64,000 nt of DNA from Arthrobacter sp. efr-133-TYG-118 (GCF_030209755.1 NZ_JARVRH010000015.1:1-64000); one strand, 5' to 3'; shown: positions 40,107 to 49,386, numbered from the stretch's first letter. A program made the numbers and translations. Notes: generated by a model from the letters alone, not told the origin.

Positions 40107-40868
40107 TTAGCTGATCCTGCGCCGGTAGGCCGCCGCGGCGAAGAAATACGCGAGAACGAGGATCCCGAGGCACCATGCGAGAGCGACCCAAATGTCGCTT
40201 CCGATCGGCCGTTGTTGAAACAGGTCCTGGATCGTGTTGACGATCGAAGTGACCGGCTGGTTCTCGGCGAAGGCGCGCACGGGACCCGGCATGGTGGCCG
40301 TGGGTACGAAAGCCGAGCTGATGAACGGCAGGAAGATCAGCGGGTAGGAGAACCCGCCGGCACCGTCCACGGACTTTGCTGTCAGGCCCGCAATGATTGC
40401 GAGCCAGGTGAGTGCGAGGGTGAACAGCCCCAGGATCCCGATGATGGCGAGCCATGCCAGCAGGCTTGCCGATGTGCGGAATCCCATGAGGAGGGCCACC
40501 ACCACGATGATCACGAGCGAGAGCCCGTTGGCGACGAGGGAAGTCAGCACATGCGCCCACAGCACCGACGATCGTGCGATCGGCATGGAGTGGAACCGCT
40601 CGAAAATCCCGCTCTGCATGTCGTAGAACAAGCGAACGGCGGTGTACGCGATGCCCGACCCTATCGCGATCAGCATGATTCCCGGCAGCAGGTAATTGAC
40701 GTAATTCTCCGTGCCAGTGTTGATGGCGCCGCCGAACACGTAGACGAACAGCAGCATGAGGGCGATCGGCGTGATCGCAGTGGTGATAATGGTGTCCGCG
40801 CTGCGGAAGATGTGGCGCATGGAGCGGCCCAGCAAGACGGCCGTGTCTCCGAAGAAGTGTGTGCTCAT
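40107..40868 (-). CDS. ABC-2 type export permease (DrrB-like)
   Basis: A 253-residue permease with six hydrophobic segments: ITTAITPIALMLLFVYVFGG, NYLLPGIMLIAIGSGIAYTA and others. The DrrB-type signature DMQSGIFERFHSMPIARSSV lies in the first cytoplasmic loop, and FLPFISSAFVPTATMPGPVR before the last helices. It forms the membrane channel for the ATPase encoded upstream (ATGA overlap). The operon is headed by a PadR regulator, so an exported drug or toxic metabolite is the likely inducer. Confidence 0.9.
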   Translation of the reverse strand: MSTHFFGDTAVLLGRSMRHIFRSADTIITTAITPIALMLLFVYVFGGAINTGTENYVNYLLPGIMLIAIGSGIAYTAVRLFYDMQSGIFERFHSMPIARSSVLWAHVLTSLVANGLSLVIIVVVALLMGFRTSASLLAWLAIIGILGLFTLALTWLAIIAGLTAKSVDGAGGFSYPLIFLPFISSAFVPTATMPGPVRAFAENQPVTSIVNTIQDLFQQRPIGSDIWVALAWCLGILVLAYFFAAAAYRRRIS

Positions 40869-41665
40869 GACTGGTCCTTACTTGACGCGACCTTGCCCTC
40901 GTTCCCCACAAGTGCGAGGAAGATATCCTCCAGGGTGGGCTGCTTTTCGACGTACTCGACCTTCGCTGGCGGGAGGAGTCGCTTGAGCTCGGCGAGAGTG
41001 CCGTTCGCGATGATCCGCCCGTGATGAAGGATGGCGATCCGGTCCGCGAGTTGCTCGGCCTCGTCGAGATACTGCGTGGTGAGCAAAACCGTGGTGCCCT
41101 GATTGGCGAGCTCCTGGATCACCTGCCACACCTCGATGCGTGCTTCGGGGTCGAGTCCGGTGGTCGGCTCATCGAGGAAGATCACCTCGGGCTGCCCGAC
41201 CAGGCTCATGGCGATGTCGAGGCGACGGCGCATGCCTCCTGAATACGCGGACACCTTTCGAGATGCTGCATCGGACAGGTTGAAGCGCGCGAGGAGATCA
41301 TCCGCCGCTTGGCCGGGGTCCTTCAAGTGGCGCAACTTGGCAACCAGCACCAGGTTTTCCCGGCCGGACAGGATTTCATCGACAGCCGCGAATTGTCCGG
41401 TGAGGCTGATGGATTCCCGAACCCGCAGCGGTTGGGTCACGACGTCGAATCCATTGACGGTGGCCGTGCCGGCGTCCGGACGCAGTAGCGTGGACAGGAT
41501 TTTCACCATCGTGGTCTTTCCTGCTCCGTTGGAGCCGAGAAGGGCGAAGATGCTGCCCGCTGCTACGTCGAAGTCCACGCCGCGCAGCACGTGCAACTCC
41601 TTGTAGGACTTTTCCATGCCCTGCACGCGGATCGCGGGTTCGCGGGTGGTGGATGCACTGGTCAT
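40865..41665 (-). CDS. ABC transporter ATP-binding protein (DrrA-like)
   Basis: A 266-residue ATPase. Walker A is LLGSNGAGKTTMVKILSTLL, the signature is VSAYSGGMRRRLDIAMSL, Walker B is VIFLDEPTTGLDPEAR, and the switch histidine region is VLLTTQYLDEAEQLADRI. The C-terminal PPAKVEYVEKQPTLEDIFLA extension is the DrrA type. It energises export through the neighbouring permease. It is the third gene of a four-gene operon starting with PadR. Confidence 0.93.
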   Translation of the reverse strand: MTSASTTREPAIRVQGMEKSYKELHVLRGVDFDVAAGSIFALLGSNGAGKTTMVKILSTLLRPDAGTATVNGFDVVTQPLRVRESISLTGQFAAVDEILSGRENLVLVAKLRHLKDPGQAADDLLARFNLSDAASRKVSAYSGGMRRRLDIAMSLVGQPEVIFLDEPTTGLDPEARIEVWQVIQELANQGTTVLLTTQYLDEAEQLADRIAILHHGRIIANGTLAELKRLLPPAKVEYVEKQPTLEDIFLALVGNEGKVASSKDQS

Positions 41666-42042
41666 GAGTTCCTCTCCTTCCCATCGTCTCCTGTAGCGGC
41701 GTCGATCGCCTTGACCAGGCGTTCACGCTCCTTGTTGATCCACTGGCCGCCCGTGTAGTTGCGCATGAACGTTTCGGCGAATTCCACCGGGTCGTCACCG
41801 ACGATCGAGCGGATCGGAGTTCCGTCCGCGGCGCTCTCTTCGAAGAGATCGGTGAGATCGCCGAGCATCCGCAGCAGCACCTCGCCCTTGGTGATGGCCC
41901 CGAAGTACATCAGGTACCGTTCCAGCGCGGTCGCCGCCGCGCGATAGTCCGCGGGAAGCTGCTCCACGCGTGCCTTGTTTTGCCGGTATTGCTTCTTCTG
42001 TTCGAGCGATCCCGTGAGCTGCTCGATCCACCCTGCGGCCAT
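41662..42042 (-). CDS. DUF1048 protein of a PadR-regulated export operon
   Basis: A 126-residue mostly helical, charged protein beginning MAAGWIEQLTGSLEQKKQYR and containing YRAAATALERYLMYFGAITK and FAETFMRNYTGGQWINKERE. This is the pattern of DUF1048 proteins, small helical proteins that are commonly encoded between a PadR repressor and an ABC exporter. Their function is unknown; a ligand-linked accessory role is inferred. It begins two bases after the PadR stop and overlaps the ATPase start. Confidence 0.8.
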   Translation of the reverse strand: MAAGWIEQLTGSLEQKKQYRQNKARVEQLPADYRAAATALERYLMYFGAITKGEVLLRMLGDLTDLFEESAADGTPIRSIVGDDPVEFAETFMRNYTGGQWINKERERLVKAIDAATGDDGKERNS

Positions 42043-42044
42043 GT

Positions 42045-42374
42045 TCACTTTCCTCCCTTTCGGAGCTGTTCCAGTCGCTCGGACAGGAAACTCCACGTAT
42101 TCCAGAATTCGTCCAGTTCCTTCTCGCCCTGCTCGTTGAGCGAATAGACCTTGCGCGGCGGGCCCTTCTCGGACGGCCGCTTCTCGACATCGACGAGGCC
42201 TTTTTGCTCGATCCTGACGAGCAGCGCATACACGGTGCCCTCGGCGATCTCGGTGAAGCCCTGTCTCCGGAGCAGCGTCGTGATTTCGTACCCGTACGCG
42301 GGATTCCCGGTCAGGAGAGCGAGAACGATGCCCTCCAGGGTCCCTTTGAGCATCTCCGTCATCTGCCTGCCCAT
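42045..42374 (-). CDS. PadR-family repressor
   Basis: A 109-residue winged-helix protein. LKGTLEGIVLALLTGNPAYG and YEITTLLRRQGFTEIAEGTV are the diagnostic PadR start, followed by YALLVRIEQKGLVDVEKRPS and PPRKVYSLNEQGEKELDEFW. The single C-terminal helix marks it as subfamily 2. GGAGGTGTCCT precedes the ATG. It is the first gene of the DUF1048-DrrAB operon and probably represses it from the dyads at 42389-42436. Confidence 0.9.
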   Translation of the reverse strand: MGRQMTEMLKGTLEGIVLALLTGNPAYGYEITTLLRRQGFTEIAEGTVYALLVRIEQKGLVDVEKRPSEKGPPRKVYSLNEQGEKELDEFWNTWSFLSERLEQLRKGGK

Positions 42375-42388
42375 AGGACACCTCCTTT

Positions 42389-42436
42389 CACTACTCAGTG
42401 TTACTAGCTACTGGTACATAGTACCGCTAAGTAGTG
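42389..42436. promoter_or_regulatory. Nested dyads upstream of padR (candidate operator)
   Basis: CACTACT (42389-42395) pairs with AGTAGTG (42430-42436), and inside lies GGTAC-ata-GTACC (42413-42425). Several TACT/AGTA half-sites fill the space between. The position in the padR promoter region suits autorepression. Confidence 0.5.
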
Positions 42437-42474
42437 GAGGCGCAAGCCCCTATGGAAACGGCACCGGAGCGCAC

Positions 42475-43254
42475 TCAAGGCCGTTGGAATGCGCCGTCCC
42501 TCAAGAGGGCCACGGCGGTCCCGGCGTCAAGTTCGGCGGCGATCTCGACGTCGTCGGCGTACCCTGCGCCGATCAACTCCCGGCCGCTGGAGCAGCCTCG
42601 AAGGGCGTCATGGAGCCCGGGCTCGGCAGCGTTGAACACGGCCATCGCGGCATCAGCCTCCGGCGCGAAGCCTTCCCTGCCATCTTCCGGAGTGAAGCCG
42701 CCCCGCCCTGCGGCAATGAGCCCGGCAATGAAGGCGCCGGCCCCGATCTGATCCTCCACAGCGGGCCTGAGCGAACCGCCGGGCCATAGCTCGCCGGCTG
42801 CGATCACCGCCACCACCGCATCCGCGGGGAGTTCGGCCGCCACCCAATCCGCGGTGACGGCTGCATTCCGCAGTGACACGGCCGCGATAAGCGGGACTTC
42901 CCGGGCGAGCTGGTGCGCGATGGAGGAGCCGTTGGGCGAAGGCAGCACCACGCGGTTCAGCGTCCGGGCGTCCCGCAAGCTCGACGGCGAGAGGCTCAGT
43001 CCGCCTCCACCCCGCGGACCAGCCAGTTGGGCATCGTGGTGGGCAGCGAAATCCTCGGCCCCGGCGTCCTTCCACGGGTAGGGGAACACGATGGCACCCC
43101 GGTCGACGGCGACGCTGACGCAGGTGGTGAAGGAGAGGACGTCAACCACGACGGCGAGGTCCGCACCGGACGCAACCGCACGGGCGCCGTCGAGCCCCCA
43201 CTCAAACCTCACCGTGAACGGAAGCTGCCGGTGCACCGTCCCCGCCGTGGTCAT
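42475..43254 (-). CDS. 2-phosphosulfolactate phosphatase-like protein (ComB family)
   Basis: A 259-residue protein of the ComB family. VRFEWGLDGARAVASGADLA, VVVDVLSFTTCVSVAVDRGA, LVLPSPNGSS-like VVLPSPNGSSIAH and AVIAAGELWPGGSLRPAVED are the recognisable blocks. The named reaction, dephosphorylation of 2-phosphosulfolactate in coenzyme M synthesis, is unlikely in this organism. The family is widespread in actinobacteria, where its role is open. It overlaps the DUF4031-HD gene by four bases. Confidence 0.82.
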   Translation of the reverse strand: MTTAGTVHRQLPFTVRFEWGLDGARAVASGADLAVVVDVLSFTTCVSVAVDRGAIVFPYPWKDAGAEDFAAHHDAQLAGPRGGGGLSLSPSSLRDARTLNRVVLPSPNGSSIAHQLAREVPLIAAVSLRNAAVTADWVAAELPADAVVAVIAAGELWPGGSLRPAVEDQIGAGAFIAGLIAAGRGGFTPEDGREGFAPEADAAMAVFNAAEPGLHDALRGCSSGRELIGAGYADDVEIAAELDAGTAVALLRDGAFQRP

Positions 43255-44120
43255 GACAGTTCGGCCTCCAGGTTGCGGCGGGCGGCATCGAGCCACAGGC
43301 CCTTTGCGCGTTCGCTGTGGAAGAGCGGATCCAAGGTGAGTAGTTGACGGACGACGGCGGCCCGGCCCGCAGCGAAGCCCGCATCGCTGACGTGGGCGTA
43401 GTCCTCGCGGACGTCGGTCAGGTAGCGGGCGTAAGCCGTAGGTTCCGCGCCGAGGATGGAAAGGTCGGCGTCGCACAAGAGGGCGCCCGTGTGGTCTCCC
43501 GGTTCGGGGCTGTGGGTGGAGGTCAGCCTGACCAGCCGGGCGACTTCGTCGATCACTTGCGCGGGAAGTCCCGCAAGGGCCAGTCGGTCCTCGGCCAGCC
43601 TGGCCGACTGCTCTTCGTCCTGCCCGGCGATTCCCTCGTAGACGGCGTCGTGGAACCACGCGGCCAACGTCACTGAGCGCGCGGGCGGCCCGGGTTCGGT
43701 GAGGATGTCCAAGGCTTCCAGGACCGCCAGCAAATGCGTGCGGCTGTGGTACTTCCGGTGGTCCTCGCCCCAGCGTTCGAGAAGCTCGAAACCCAGCTCC
43801 TCATGTCCCGGAAGTGTCGAATTCCAGCGCTCCAGCAAGGGCACAGTGAGGGCCTTGCTCCGTTGGCGGGCGGGGATGCGCAAGCCGCTCGCGATCAGTT
43901 TGCGGACCAGGATCCGGGCCTCCACGGGGATGGCACCTGCGGACAGGAGATCCTGGTATCGGCGTTCCGGGACGTCGTAATGGTCGCCGTCGAAGGCGCG
44001 CCCGGGAATCCCCGCGGCCTCGGCGAAGGCGTGCAGCTCCTCGAGCGATGTGTCCGAGACGAGGTGGGAAAAGACGGTCCCGTGCGCGGGCCACAGCGGC
44101 GGATCAACGTAGACGGCCAT
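43251..44120 (-). CDS. DUF4031 plus HD-domain protein
   Basis: A 289-residue two-domain protein. Residues 1-80 are DUF4031 (MAVYVDPPLWPAHGTVFSHL, DGDHYDVPERRYQDLLSAGA). Residues about 95-285 form an HD-superfamily domain with the metal ligands in HSRTHLLAVL, AAWFHDAVYEG and LLCDADLSILG. HD proteins are metal-dependent phosphohydrolases, often acting on nucleotides. It overlaps the ComB-like gene as ATGA, so the two phosphohydrolase-like proteins are made together. Confidence 0.85.
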   Translation of the reverse strand: MAVYVDPPLWPAHGTVFSHLVSDTSLEELHAFAEAAGIPGRAFDGDHYDVPERRYQDLLSAGAIPVEARILVRKLIASGLRIPARQRSKALTVPLLERWNSTLPGHEELGFELLERWGEDHRKYHSRTHLLAVLEALDILTEPGPPARSVTLAAWFHDAVYEGIAGQDEEQSARLAEDRLALAGLPAQVIDEVARLVRLTSTHSPEPGDHTGALLCDADLSILGAEPTAYARYLTDVREDYAHVSDAGFAAGRAAVVRQLLTLDPLFHSERAKGLWLDAARRNLEAELS

Positions 44121-44137
44121 GGCCTGCGCCCGGGAAA

Positions 44138-44494
44138 CTAGGAGTTTTTCCGGGTGGCTACCGCTGAGAGTGCGGTCAGGCCCTTTTCGAAGTCCCCGCC
44201 CACCATCTTGTCCATGTTCATGAACAAAGCGAAGATTTTGCCGAGGCCCTTGTTCTCACCGGGCTCGTCCGAGCCGACGATTTCCATGGTGCCGCTGCCG
44301 GCCTTGCTGTTGCCGCTCCAGGCATACTTGGCTCCGACGCCGGATTCGTTGCCCGAGTCGCTCCGGCTCAGCTTGGGGTCGACAGTTTCCCACGGAGACC
44401 ATTTGGTCCACTCGTGGAAGTTGTTGACGAAGGGGAAGATGGCGGAGGGTGCAGCCGGGATCAGAGCATTGCGAGTGACTGTGAAGGGTGCCAT
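44138..44494 (-). CDS. SRPBCC-family protein with an apparent in-frame internal deletion
   Basis: A 118-residue START-like protein. The N-terminus [20 protein letters not shown], the motif [16 protein letters not shown] and [11 protein letters not shown] are followed directly by [20 protein letters not shown] and the C-terminal helix [12 protein letters not shown]. In relatives I recall, some 40 residues forming the central beta strands stand between GTMEI-V-GS and the G-NKGLGKIF segment. Here they are absent without a frameshift. The protein may therefore be non-functional. The start is set at the ATG giving the usual MAxFTVTR end; ATG 44500 is an alternative. Confidence 0.65.
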   Translation of the reverse strand: MAPFTVTRNALIPAAPSAIFPFVNNFHEWTKWSPWETVDPKLSRSDSGNESGVGAKYAWSGNSKAGSGTMEIVGSDEPGENKGLGKIFALFMNMDKMVGGDFEKGLTALSAVATRKNS

Positions 44495-44523
44495 GTGCAT
44501 ATCGTACGGCGCTTTACCGGGAT

Positions 44524-44579
44524 CGTGGGTGCGGGCCGCGCGCTGCGTTCCGGCACGCAGTGCGCGGCCCGGACCCACG
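44524..44579. repeat. Long GC-rich inverted repeat between the SRPBCC gene and clpB
   Basis: CGTGGGT-g-CGGGCCGCGCGCTGC and GCAGTGCGCGGCCCG-g-ACCCACG form almost perfect arms of about 23 bases around GTTCCGGCAC. It lies in the divergent region between two gene starts, so it is not needed as a terminator. A REP-like element is likely. Confidence 0.6.
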
Positions 44580-44668
44580 TTTTCGACGGCGGGTGCCGCG
44601 GTAAGCAGCGAAGGCTATGGACAGCAGTTTCGCCGTGGGCAAACATGGAGCAGGACGGACAATTTCGC

Positions 44669-44695
44669 AAAGTTGAGCATAGTAGACTCAACTTT
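44669..44695 (+). promoter_or_regulatory. HAIR-type operator for HspR upstream of clpB
   Basis: AAAGTTGAG (44669-44677) and CTCAACTTT (44687-44695) are perfect nine-base arms around nine bases. The core TTGAG-N-CTCAA matches the HspR-associated inverted repeat (CTTGAGT-N7-ACTCAAG) found before clpB and dnaK in actinobacteria. Repression by HspR, relieved on heat stress, is inferred. Confidence 0.78.
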
Positions 44696-44728
44696 GAGAA
44701 ACAGTCTACTCCCGAAAGGAGCTCTTCC

Positions 44729-47398
44729 ATGGACGTCAAATTCACCACCAAGAGCCAGGAGGCTCTTTCCGCGGCGGCCATGAACGCCTCCACCGCCGGA
44801 AATCCGCAAGTAGAGCCGGCGCACCTGCTCAAAGCACTCATGGACCAGCGCGAGGGCGTCGCCGTCGCGCTGTTGCGCGCCACTGGAGCTGACCCGGATG
44901 CCGTGAGCGTGCAGGCGAGTTCGGCGATCAAGGCCCTGCCGTCGTCGTCGGGCAGCTCCGTGCAGCAAGCGCAGCTTTCCCGTCCTTCCATGCAGGCCAT
45001 CCAGGCCGCCCAGAACGAGGCCGAGAAACTCGGTGACTCCTTCGTGTCCACTGAGCACCTCCTTTTGGGGCTCTCTGCCGGTAGCGACGCCGTAGGGAAG
45101 CTACTGCGCGACGCCGGTGCCTCCCACGAAGCGCTCCTCGCCGCCCTGCCGGGTGTCCGTGGCGACCGGAAAGTCACCTCGCAGGACCCGGAAAACACCT
45201 TCCAAGCGCTCGAGAAATACGGTATGGACCTCACAGCCGTCGCGCGCTCCGGAAAGCTGGATCCGGTGATCGGGCGGGACAGTGAAATCCGGAGGGTCGT
45301 CCAGGTCCTGAGCCGCCGCACCAAGAACAACCCCGTGCTGATCGGCGAACCCGGTGTCGGCAAGACCGCCGTCGTCGAAGGTCTTGCCCAGCGCATGGTG
45401 GCCGGCGACGTCCCGGAAAGCCTGCGGGGCAAGACCCTGATCGCGCTGGACCTCGCGTCCATGGTGGCCGGCGCGAAGTACCGCGGCGAATTCGAGGAAC
45501 GGCTCAAGGCCGTGCTGGAGGAGATCAAGAACTCCAACGGGCAGATCGTCACATTCATCGACGAAATCCACACGGTGGTGGGCGCCGGTGCCACCGGCGA
45601 AAGCGCCATGGACGCAGGCAACATGCTCAAGCCAATGCTGGCGCGCGGCGAGCTGCGGCTCATCGGCGCCACCACCCTGGACGAGTACCGCGAAAATGTC
45701 GAGAAGGACCCCGCCCTGGAACGCCGCTTCCAGCAGGTCTACGTGGGTGAGCCGAGCGTGGAGGACACCATCGGTATCCTCCGCGGCCTCAAGGAGCGCT
45801 ACGAGGCCCACCACAAGGTAGCGATCGCAGACTCCGCCCTCGTGGCCGCCGCCACGCTCTCCAACCGCTACATCTCGGGCCGTCAGTTGCCGGACAAGGC
45901 GATCGACCTCGTGGACGAGTCCGCGTCCAGGCTGCGCATGGAAATCGACTCGGCTCCCGAGGAAATCGACCAGCTTCGCCGTGCCGTGGACCGTCTCACC
46001 ATGGAGGAACTGGCCCTCGAACGTGAGACGGATGCGGCCTCCATCGAGCGCCTCGCTGCACTCCGCGCGGACAAGGCGGACAAAAAGGAAGCCCTGGCGG
46101 CGCTGAACGCCCGTTGGGAAGCCGAGAAGGCCGGGCTCAACCGTGTCGGCGACCTCAAGGCGAAAATCGACGAGCTGCGTTCGGCCGCCGAAAAACACCA
46201 GCGCGAAGGCGACCTTGAAGCTGCCTCTCGCATTCTCTACGGCGAACTGCCCGCATTGGAGCGCGAGCTCAGCGCCGCAGCCGAGGAAGAGTCCGCCCGG
46301 GAAGCGCGGGGTGAAGCGAAGCCCGCCCTGATGGTCGCAGACGAAGTCACGGCGGATGATATCGCCGAGGTCATTTCAGCCTGGACCGGGATCCCCGCCG
46401 GCCGCATGCTGCAGGGAGAATCCCAGAAGCTGCTGCACATGGAAGAGGAGATCGGAAAGCGCCTGATCGGCCAGTCCAAGGCTGTGGCCGCCGTTTCCGA
46501 TGCCGTCCGCCGCGCCCGTGCGGGCATCAGCGATCCCAACCGCCCCACGGGTTCGTTCCTGTTCCTCGGTCCCACCGGCGTCGGTAAAACCGAGCTCGCG
46601 AAGGCACTCGCTGACTTCCTGTTCGACGACGAACGCGCCATGGTGCGGATCGACATGTCCGAGTACGGGGAGAAGCACTCCGTGGCCCGGCTGGTCGGCG
46701 CCCCTCCCGGATACGTGGGCTACGAGGAAGGCGGCCAGCTCACCGAAGCGGTCCGCCGCCGCCCGTACTCCGTGATCCTGCTTGATGAAGTGGAGAAGGC
46801 GCACCCGGAGGTGTTTGACATCCTCCTGCAAGTGCTCGACGACGGTCGCCTCACCGACGGGCAGGGCCGCACCGTAGACTTCCGGAACACCATCCTGGTG
46901 CTGACCTCCAACTCGGGCAGCCAGTTCCTGGTGGATCCAACGCTGGACGCCACGGCGAAGCGAAATGCGGTTATGGCAGTAGTCAACGCCTCCTTCAAGC
47001 CGGAGTTCCTCAACCGGCTCGATGAGATTGTGCTGTTCGATCCGCTCAGCGTGGACGAGCTCGCCAGGATCGTCGAGCTGCACGTGGATGAGCTGACCAA
47101 ACGGCTGCACGACCGCCGGCTCACCCTTGAGGTCAGTGACGGCGCCCGCGCCTGGCTCGCGATGTCCGGTTATGATCCCGCCTACGGCGCCCGCCCGTTG
47201 CGAAGGCTGGTTCAACGCGAGATCGGCGACCGCCTTGCCAAGGAGATCCTCGCAGGAGAGATCGCGGACGGCGACACGGTGCTCGTGGACACCGCGGCCG
47301 ATGTCGACGAACTCACGATCGAGGGTCTCAAAGCTTTGACGGGTCCCGACGGCGGAACTCCGGCGGGTAGCGGCCTGACGGTGCGGCGGAAGGACTAA
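44729..47398 (+). CDS. clpB: ATP-dependent disaggregase ClpB
   Basis: An 889-residue Hsp100 chaperone that threads aggregated proteins through its hexameric pore together with DnaK. The N-domain covers residues 1-145 ([17 protein letters not shown]). The first AAA+ domain has [18 protein letters not shown] and [13 protein letters not shown]. The middle coiled coil runs about 400-525 ([20 protein letters not shown] onward). The second AAA+ domain has [20 protein letters not shown] and pore loop [13 protein letters not shown]. The start follows AGGAG at eight bases. A HAIR operator lies 34 bases upstream, and the gene is solitary. Confidence 0.96.
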   Translation: MDVKFTTKSQEALSAAAMNASTAGNPQVEPAHLLKALMDQREGVAVALLRATGADPDAVSVQASSAIKALPSSSGSSVQQAQLSRPSMQAIQAAQNEAEKLGDSFVSTEHLLLGLSAGSDAVGKLLRDAGASHEALLAALPGVRGDRKVTSQDPENTFQALEKYGMDLTAVARSGKLDPVIGRDSEIRRVVQVLSRRTKNNPVLIGEPGVGKTAVVEGLAQRMVAGDVPESLRGKTLIALDLASMVAGAKYRGEFEERLKAVLEEIKNSNGQIVTFIDEIHTVVGAGATGESAMDAGNMLKPMLARGELRLIGATTLDEYRENVEKDPALERRFQQVYVGEPSVEDTIGILRGLKERYEAHHKVAIADSALVAAATLSNRYISGRQLPDKAIDLVDESASRLRMEIDSAPEEIDQLRRAVDRLTMEELALERETDAASIERLAALRADKADKKEALAALNARWEAEKAGLNRVGDLKAKIDELRSAAEKHQREGDLEAASRILYGELPALERELSAAAEEESAREARGEAKPALMVADEVTADDIAEVISAWTGIPAGRMLQGESQKLLHMEEEIGKRLIGQSKAVAAVSDAVRRARAGISDPNRPTGSFLFLGPTGVGKTELAKALADFLFDDERAMVRIDMSEYGEKHSVARLVGAPPGYVGYEEGGQLTEAVRRRPYSVILLDEVEKAHPEVFDILLQVLDDGRLTDGQGRTVDFRNTILVLTSNSGSQFLVDPTLDATAKRNAVMAVVNASFKPEFLNRLDEIVLFDPLSVDELARIVELHVDELTKRLHDRRLTLEVSDGARAWLAMSGYDPAYGARPLRRLVQREIGDRLAKEILAGEIADGDTVLVDTAADVDELTIEGLKALTGPDGGTPAGSGLTVRRKD

Positions 47399-47414
47399 CT
47401 TCGGCCGGCTGGAC

Positions 47415-48017
47415 TTACTTTTGCAGCACGGACTCCTTGAGCGTGTTTCCCGAGTTCACCACGATGAAGCAGTCCACGCGGCGGTCACCGTTGTCCCAGC
47501 TGGTGGCGCTCGGGTACACGTTCTGCTGCAGGAGTGCGTACTTCGTGGAGGCCTCGTTGAGCATCACATCACGGCAGATTTCGCGTCCTTTGTCACGCAA
47601 GGCAGTGGCACCCGGGAAGGTGTCGTCAGCCTTGTACCGGAAGATGGAGCCCAGCTGGGCCGAGTGGTCGGCGGTGCAGTCCACCACCTTGGACTTGGTG
47701 GCGTTGGAGTCGAAATCGGCGAAGCAATCGCCCAGCTGGTAGTCCTTTGCCTCGACATCGGCCGGGAGGGGGCCGCGGCTGTTGGACGTGGCTGGCGCGG
47801 GGGCGGGCGCGGCCACCGGATGGTTGGCCAGGGCTCCAACCAGGACCCAGATCACTACCCCGATGAGGATCAATACGGCCAGCACAATGCCGCCAATGAT
47901 GAGCCGATACCGCGTTATGGCGTCCAGCGCAGTCTGCAGGGTCCCTGAACCAGGGTCTACCGGCGACTCGTTGTCGCCTGTACCGTTGTTGCCCGGGATC
48001 GTGTTGTCCTGGCCCAT
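47415..48017 (-). CDS. Septum_form-domain membrane protein
   Basis: A 200-residue protein with a short acidic cytoplasmic start, one membrane helix near residue 40 (LIIGGIVLAVLILIGVVIWV), a Pro/Ala linker, and an external domain. The domain has GDCFADFDSNATKSKVVDCT then DHSAQLGSIF and two more cysteines (EICRDVM and VDCFIVV), fitting the septum formation family of actinobacteria, whose role in division is poorly defined. Convergent with clpB, 16 bases apart. Confidence 0.8.
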   Translation of the reverse strand: MGQDNTIPGNNGTGDNESPVDPGSGTLQTALDAITRYRLIIGGIVLAVLILIGVVIWVLVGALANHPVAAPAPAPATSNSRGPLPADVEAKDYQLGDCFADFDSNATKSKVVDCTADHSAQLGSIFRYKADDTFPGATALRDKGREICRDVMLNEASTKYALLQQNVYPSATSWDNGDRRVDCFIVVNSGNTLKESVLQK

Positions 48018-48148
48018 GTCTGAGTTTGCTGCCTTTCATACGTGCGGCCCGATATTAGGGCGACTCTACCCAAGTTTTTCATGCCAATGAATGGAGATAC
48101 TGCCAGTTGGAACTGTGACGCCGCTTTCGCGAAGGTCGTGGCACGCAG

Positions 48149-48176
48149 TTGCTCCAGAAAGCATGTAATCTAGACA
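48149..48176 (+). promoter_or_regulatory. Probable promoter of the DUF3073 gene
   Basis: TTGCTC (48149-48154) and TAGACA (48171-48176) are 16 bases apart, giving a leader of about 78 nt before ATG 48261. Assigned on consensus and spacing. Confidence 0.4.
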
Positions 48177-48260
48177 TACGACAAATTGACCAAACATTCC
48201 GGGGCCTCACCGATCGCCAAGGTGACCACCTCCGGTCCAAGTACAAAAGGGGGTCACGCC

Positions 48261-48494
48261 ATGGGGCGCGGCCGTCAAAAGGCAAAAGCTACCAAGCAGG
48301 CTCGGGACATCAAGTACTACTCCCCGAACACTGACTATTCGGCCCTTCAGCGGGAGCTGACTGGGCCATCAAGTCGTGCGACGAGCCGATTCGCGGACGA
48401 TCCGCCGGAGCCGGACTACTCGGCTTACGAGGACAAGTACGCACAGGACTTGGAAGACGATGACGACGAGGTAGACACCCGCCGCATCGGATAG
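48261..48494 (+). CDS. DUF3073 protein
   Basis: A 77-residue actinobacterial protein of unknown function. The basic start MGRGRQKAKATKQARDIKYY, the SPNTDYSALQREL segment and an acidic end (AQDLEDDDDEVDTRRIG) are all typical. GGGGG lies ten bases before the ATG. The charge split between the two ends suggests nucleic-acid contact by the first half. It is monocistronic and followed by a strong terminator. Confidence 0.92.
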   Translation: MGRGRQKAKATKQARDIKYYSPNTDYSALQRELTGPSSRATSRFADDPPEPDYSAYEDKYAQDLEDDDDEVDTRRIG

Positions 48495-48589
48495 CTGTAG
48501 CAACAATCAGGTGCCTTTCGGCATCGAGTTGCGTACCGCCGTCGTACACGAAGTCATGTGGCATCCCCAGATGCCTCCCGAAACACAGA

Positions 48590-48633
48590 GCCCGTAGGGC
48601 GCGCCATGATTGACGCGCGCTACGGGCCTTTTT
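48590..48633 (+). terminator. Intrinsic terminator after the DUF3073 gene
   Basis: GCCCGTAG-g-GCGCG (from 48590) pairs with CGCGC-TACGGGC (to 48627) and is followed by CTTTTT. The T-run is on the plus strand, so it serves the DUF3073 transcript; the hairpin may also slow the convergent GntR transcript. Confidence 0.82.
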
Positions 48634-48648
48634 CGTCGGCTTTGCCGG

Positions 48649-49284
48649 TCAGTCCTTCTCGTGGCACAGATCCAGCAAAGGGATCAGCGTTTCGAGGTCA
48701 TTGGCGCGGGCTGCAGCCAGGATCTTCCGGTGAGCGTCTGCCACGCGCTCAAGCTTGGCGTCGTCCAAGGGATACGAACGGCTGATGAGCCGTTGAACGG
48801 GGTTGTCCCACACGGATTCGAGCGTCTTCAGCAGGAATCCGTTGGGCGCAGGCGCCGCCAGGCCCAAATGAAACGCCCGCGTGGCGGCGAAGAGTTCCTC
48901 CGGGTCCGCGCTTGCCGCACCCTCGGCGATGAGCAGCTCGAGCCGGGCAAGCTGAAGGTTGGTGTACTTGGCCCCGCATTGCCTGATAGCCATGATTTCA
49001 AGGGCCTTGCGTACCTCATAGACTTCCTCGACGGCTGAGCGGGTCAGCGTCGTCGCAAAATAGCCGGAGCCCGGGACCAAAGTGGCGAGTCCTTCGTGCA
49101 CCAGGCGGTTCAATGCATCGCGGACCGGTGTCCGGGAGACGCCGTATTCTTCGGCCAACTGTTCCTGGACCAGGGGAGCGCCAGGCTCGACCACTCCATT
49201 GACGATCTCATTGCTGATCCTGTCGTAGACGTGCTCGCTCAGCGGCCGCATCCCCTTGGCAGCTTGCGCGGCCATTCGCCTCAT
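48649..49284 (-). CDS. FadR-type GntR-family regulator
   Basis: A 211-residue repressor. The winged helix is LSEHVYDRISNEIVNGVVEP through EEYGVSRTPVRDALNRLVHE, with wing GLATLVPGSGYFATTL. The FCD ligand domain follows (EEVYEVRKALEIMAIRQCGA, FHLGLAAPAPNGFLL, DAHRKILAAARANDLETLIP). It is divergent from a deacylase/ABC operon across a perfect 24-bp palindrome and almost certainly controls it. ATG 49275 is an alternative start. Confidence 0.9.
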   Translation of the reverse strand: MRRMAAQAAKGMRPLSEHVYDRISNEIVNGVVEPGAPLVQEQLAEEYGVSRTPVRDALNRLVHEGLATLVPGSGYFATTLTRSAVEEVYEVRKALEIMAIRQCGAKYTNLQLARLELLIAEGAASADPEELFAATRAFHLGLAAPAPNGFLLKTLESVWDNPVQRLISRSYPLDDAKLERVADAHRKILAAARANDLETLIPLLDLCHEKD

Positions 49285-49333
49285 CCCCTTTTCGTTGTCA
49301 AAACTCGCTCAATCCTACGTGCTTTACATCACA

Positions 49334-49357
49334 GGATTCACTGTATACAGTGAATCC
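49334..49357. promoter_or_regulatory. Perfect 24-bp palindrome, GntR operator
   Basis: GGATTCACTGTA is followed directly by its exact complement. The centre TGTATACA is a typical target of FadR-type GntR proteins. It lies midway between the regulator start (49284) and the deacylase start (49387), so binding would affect both. Confidence 0.85.
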
Positions 49358-49386
49358 AATTCTACCAACCCTTTGAAAGTTGCCCT

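Noticed and set aside
42475..43254. ComB homologue as evidence for coenzyme M synthesis
   Set aside because: No other coenzyme M gene is present and the family is common in actinobacteria without that pathway.
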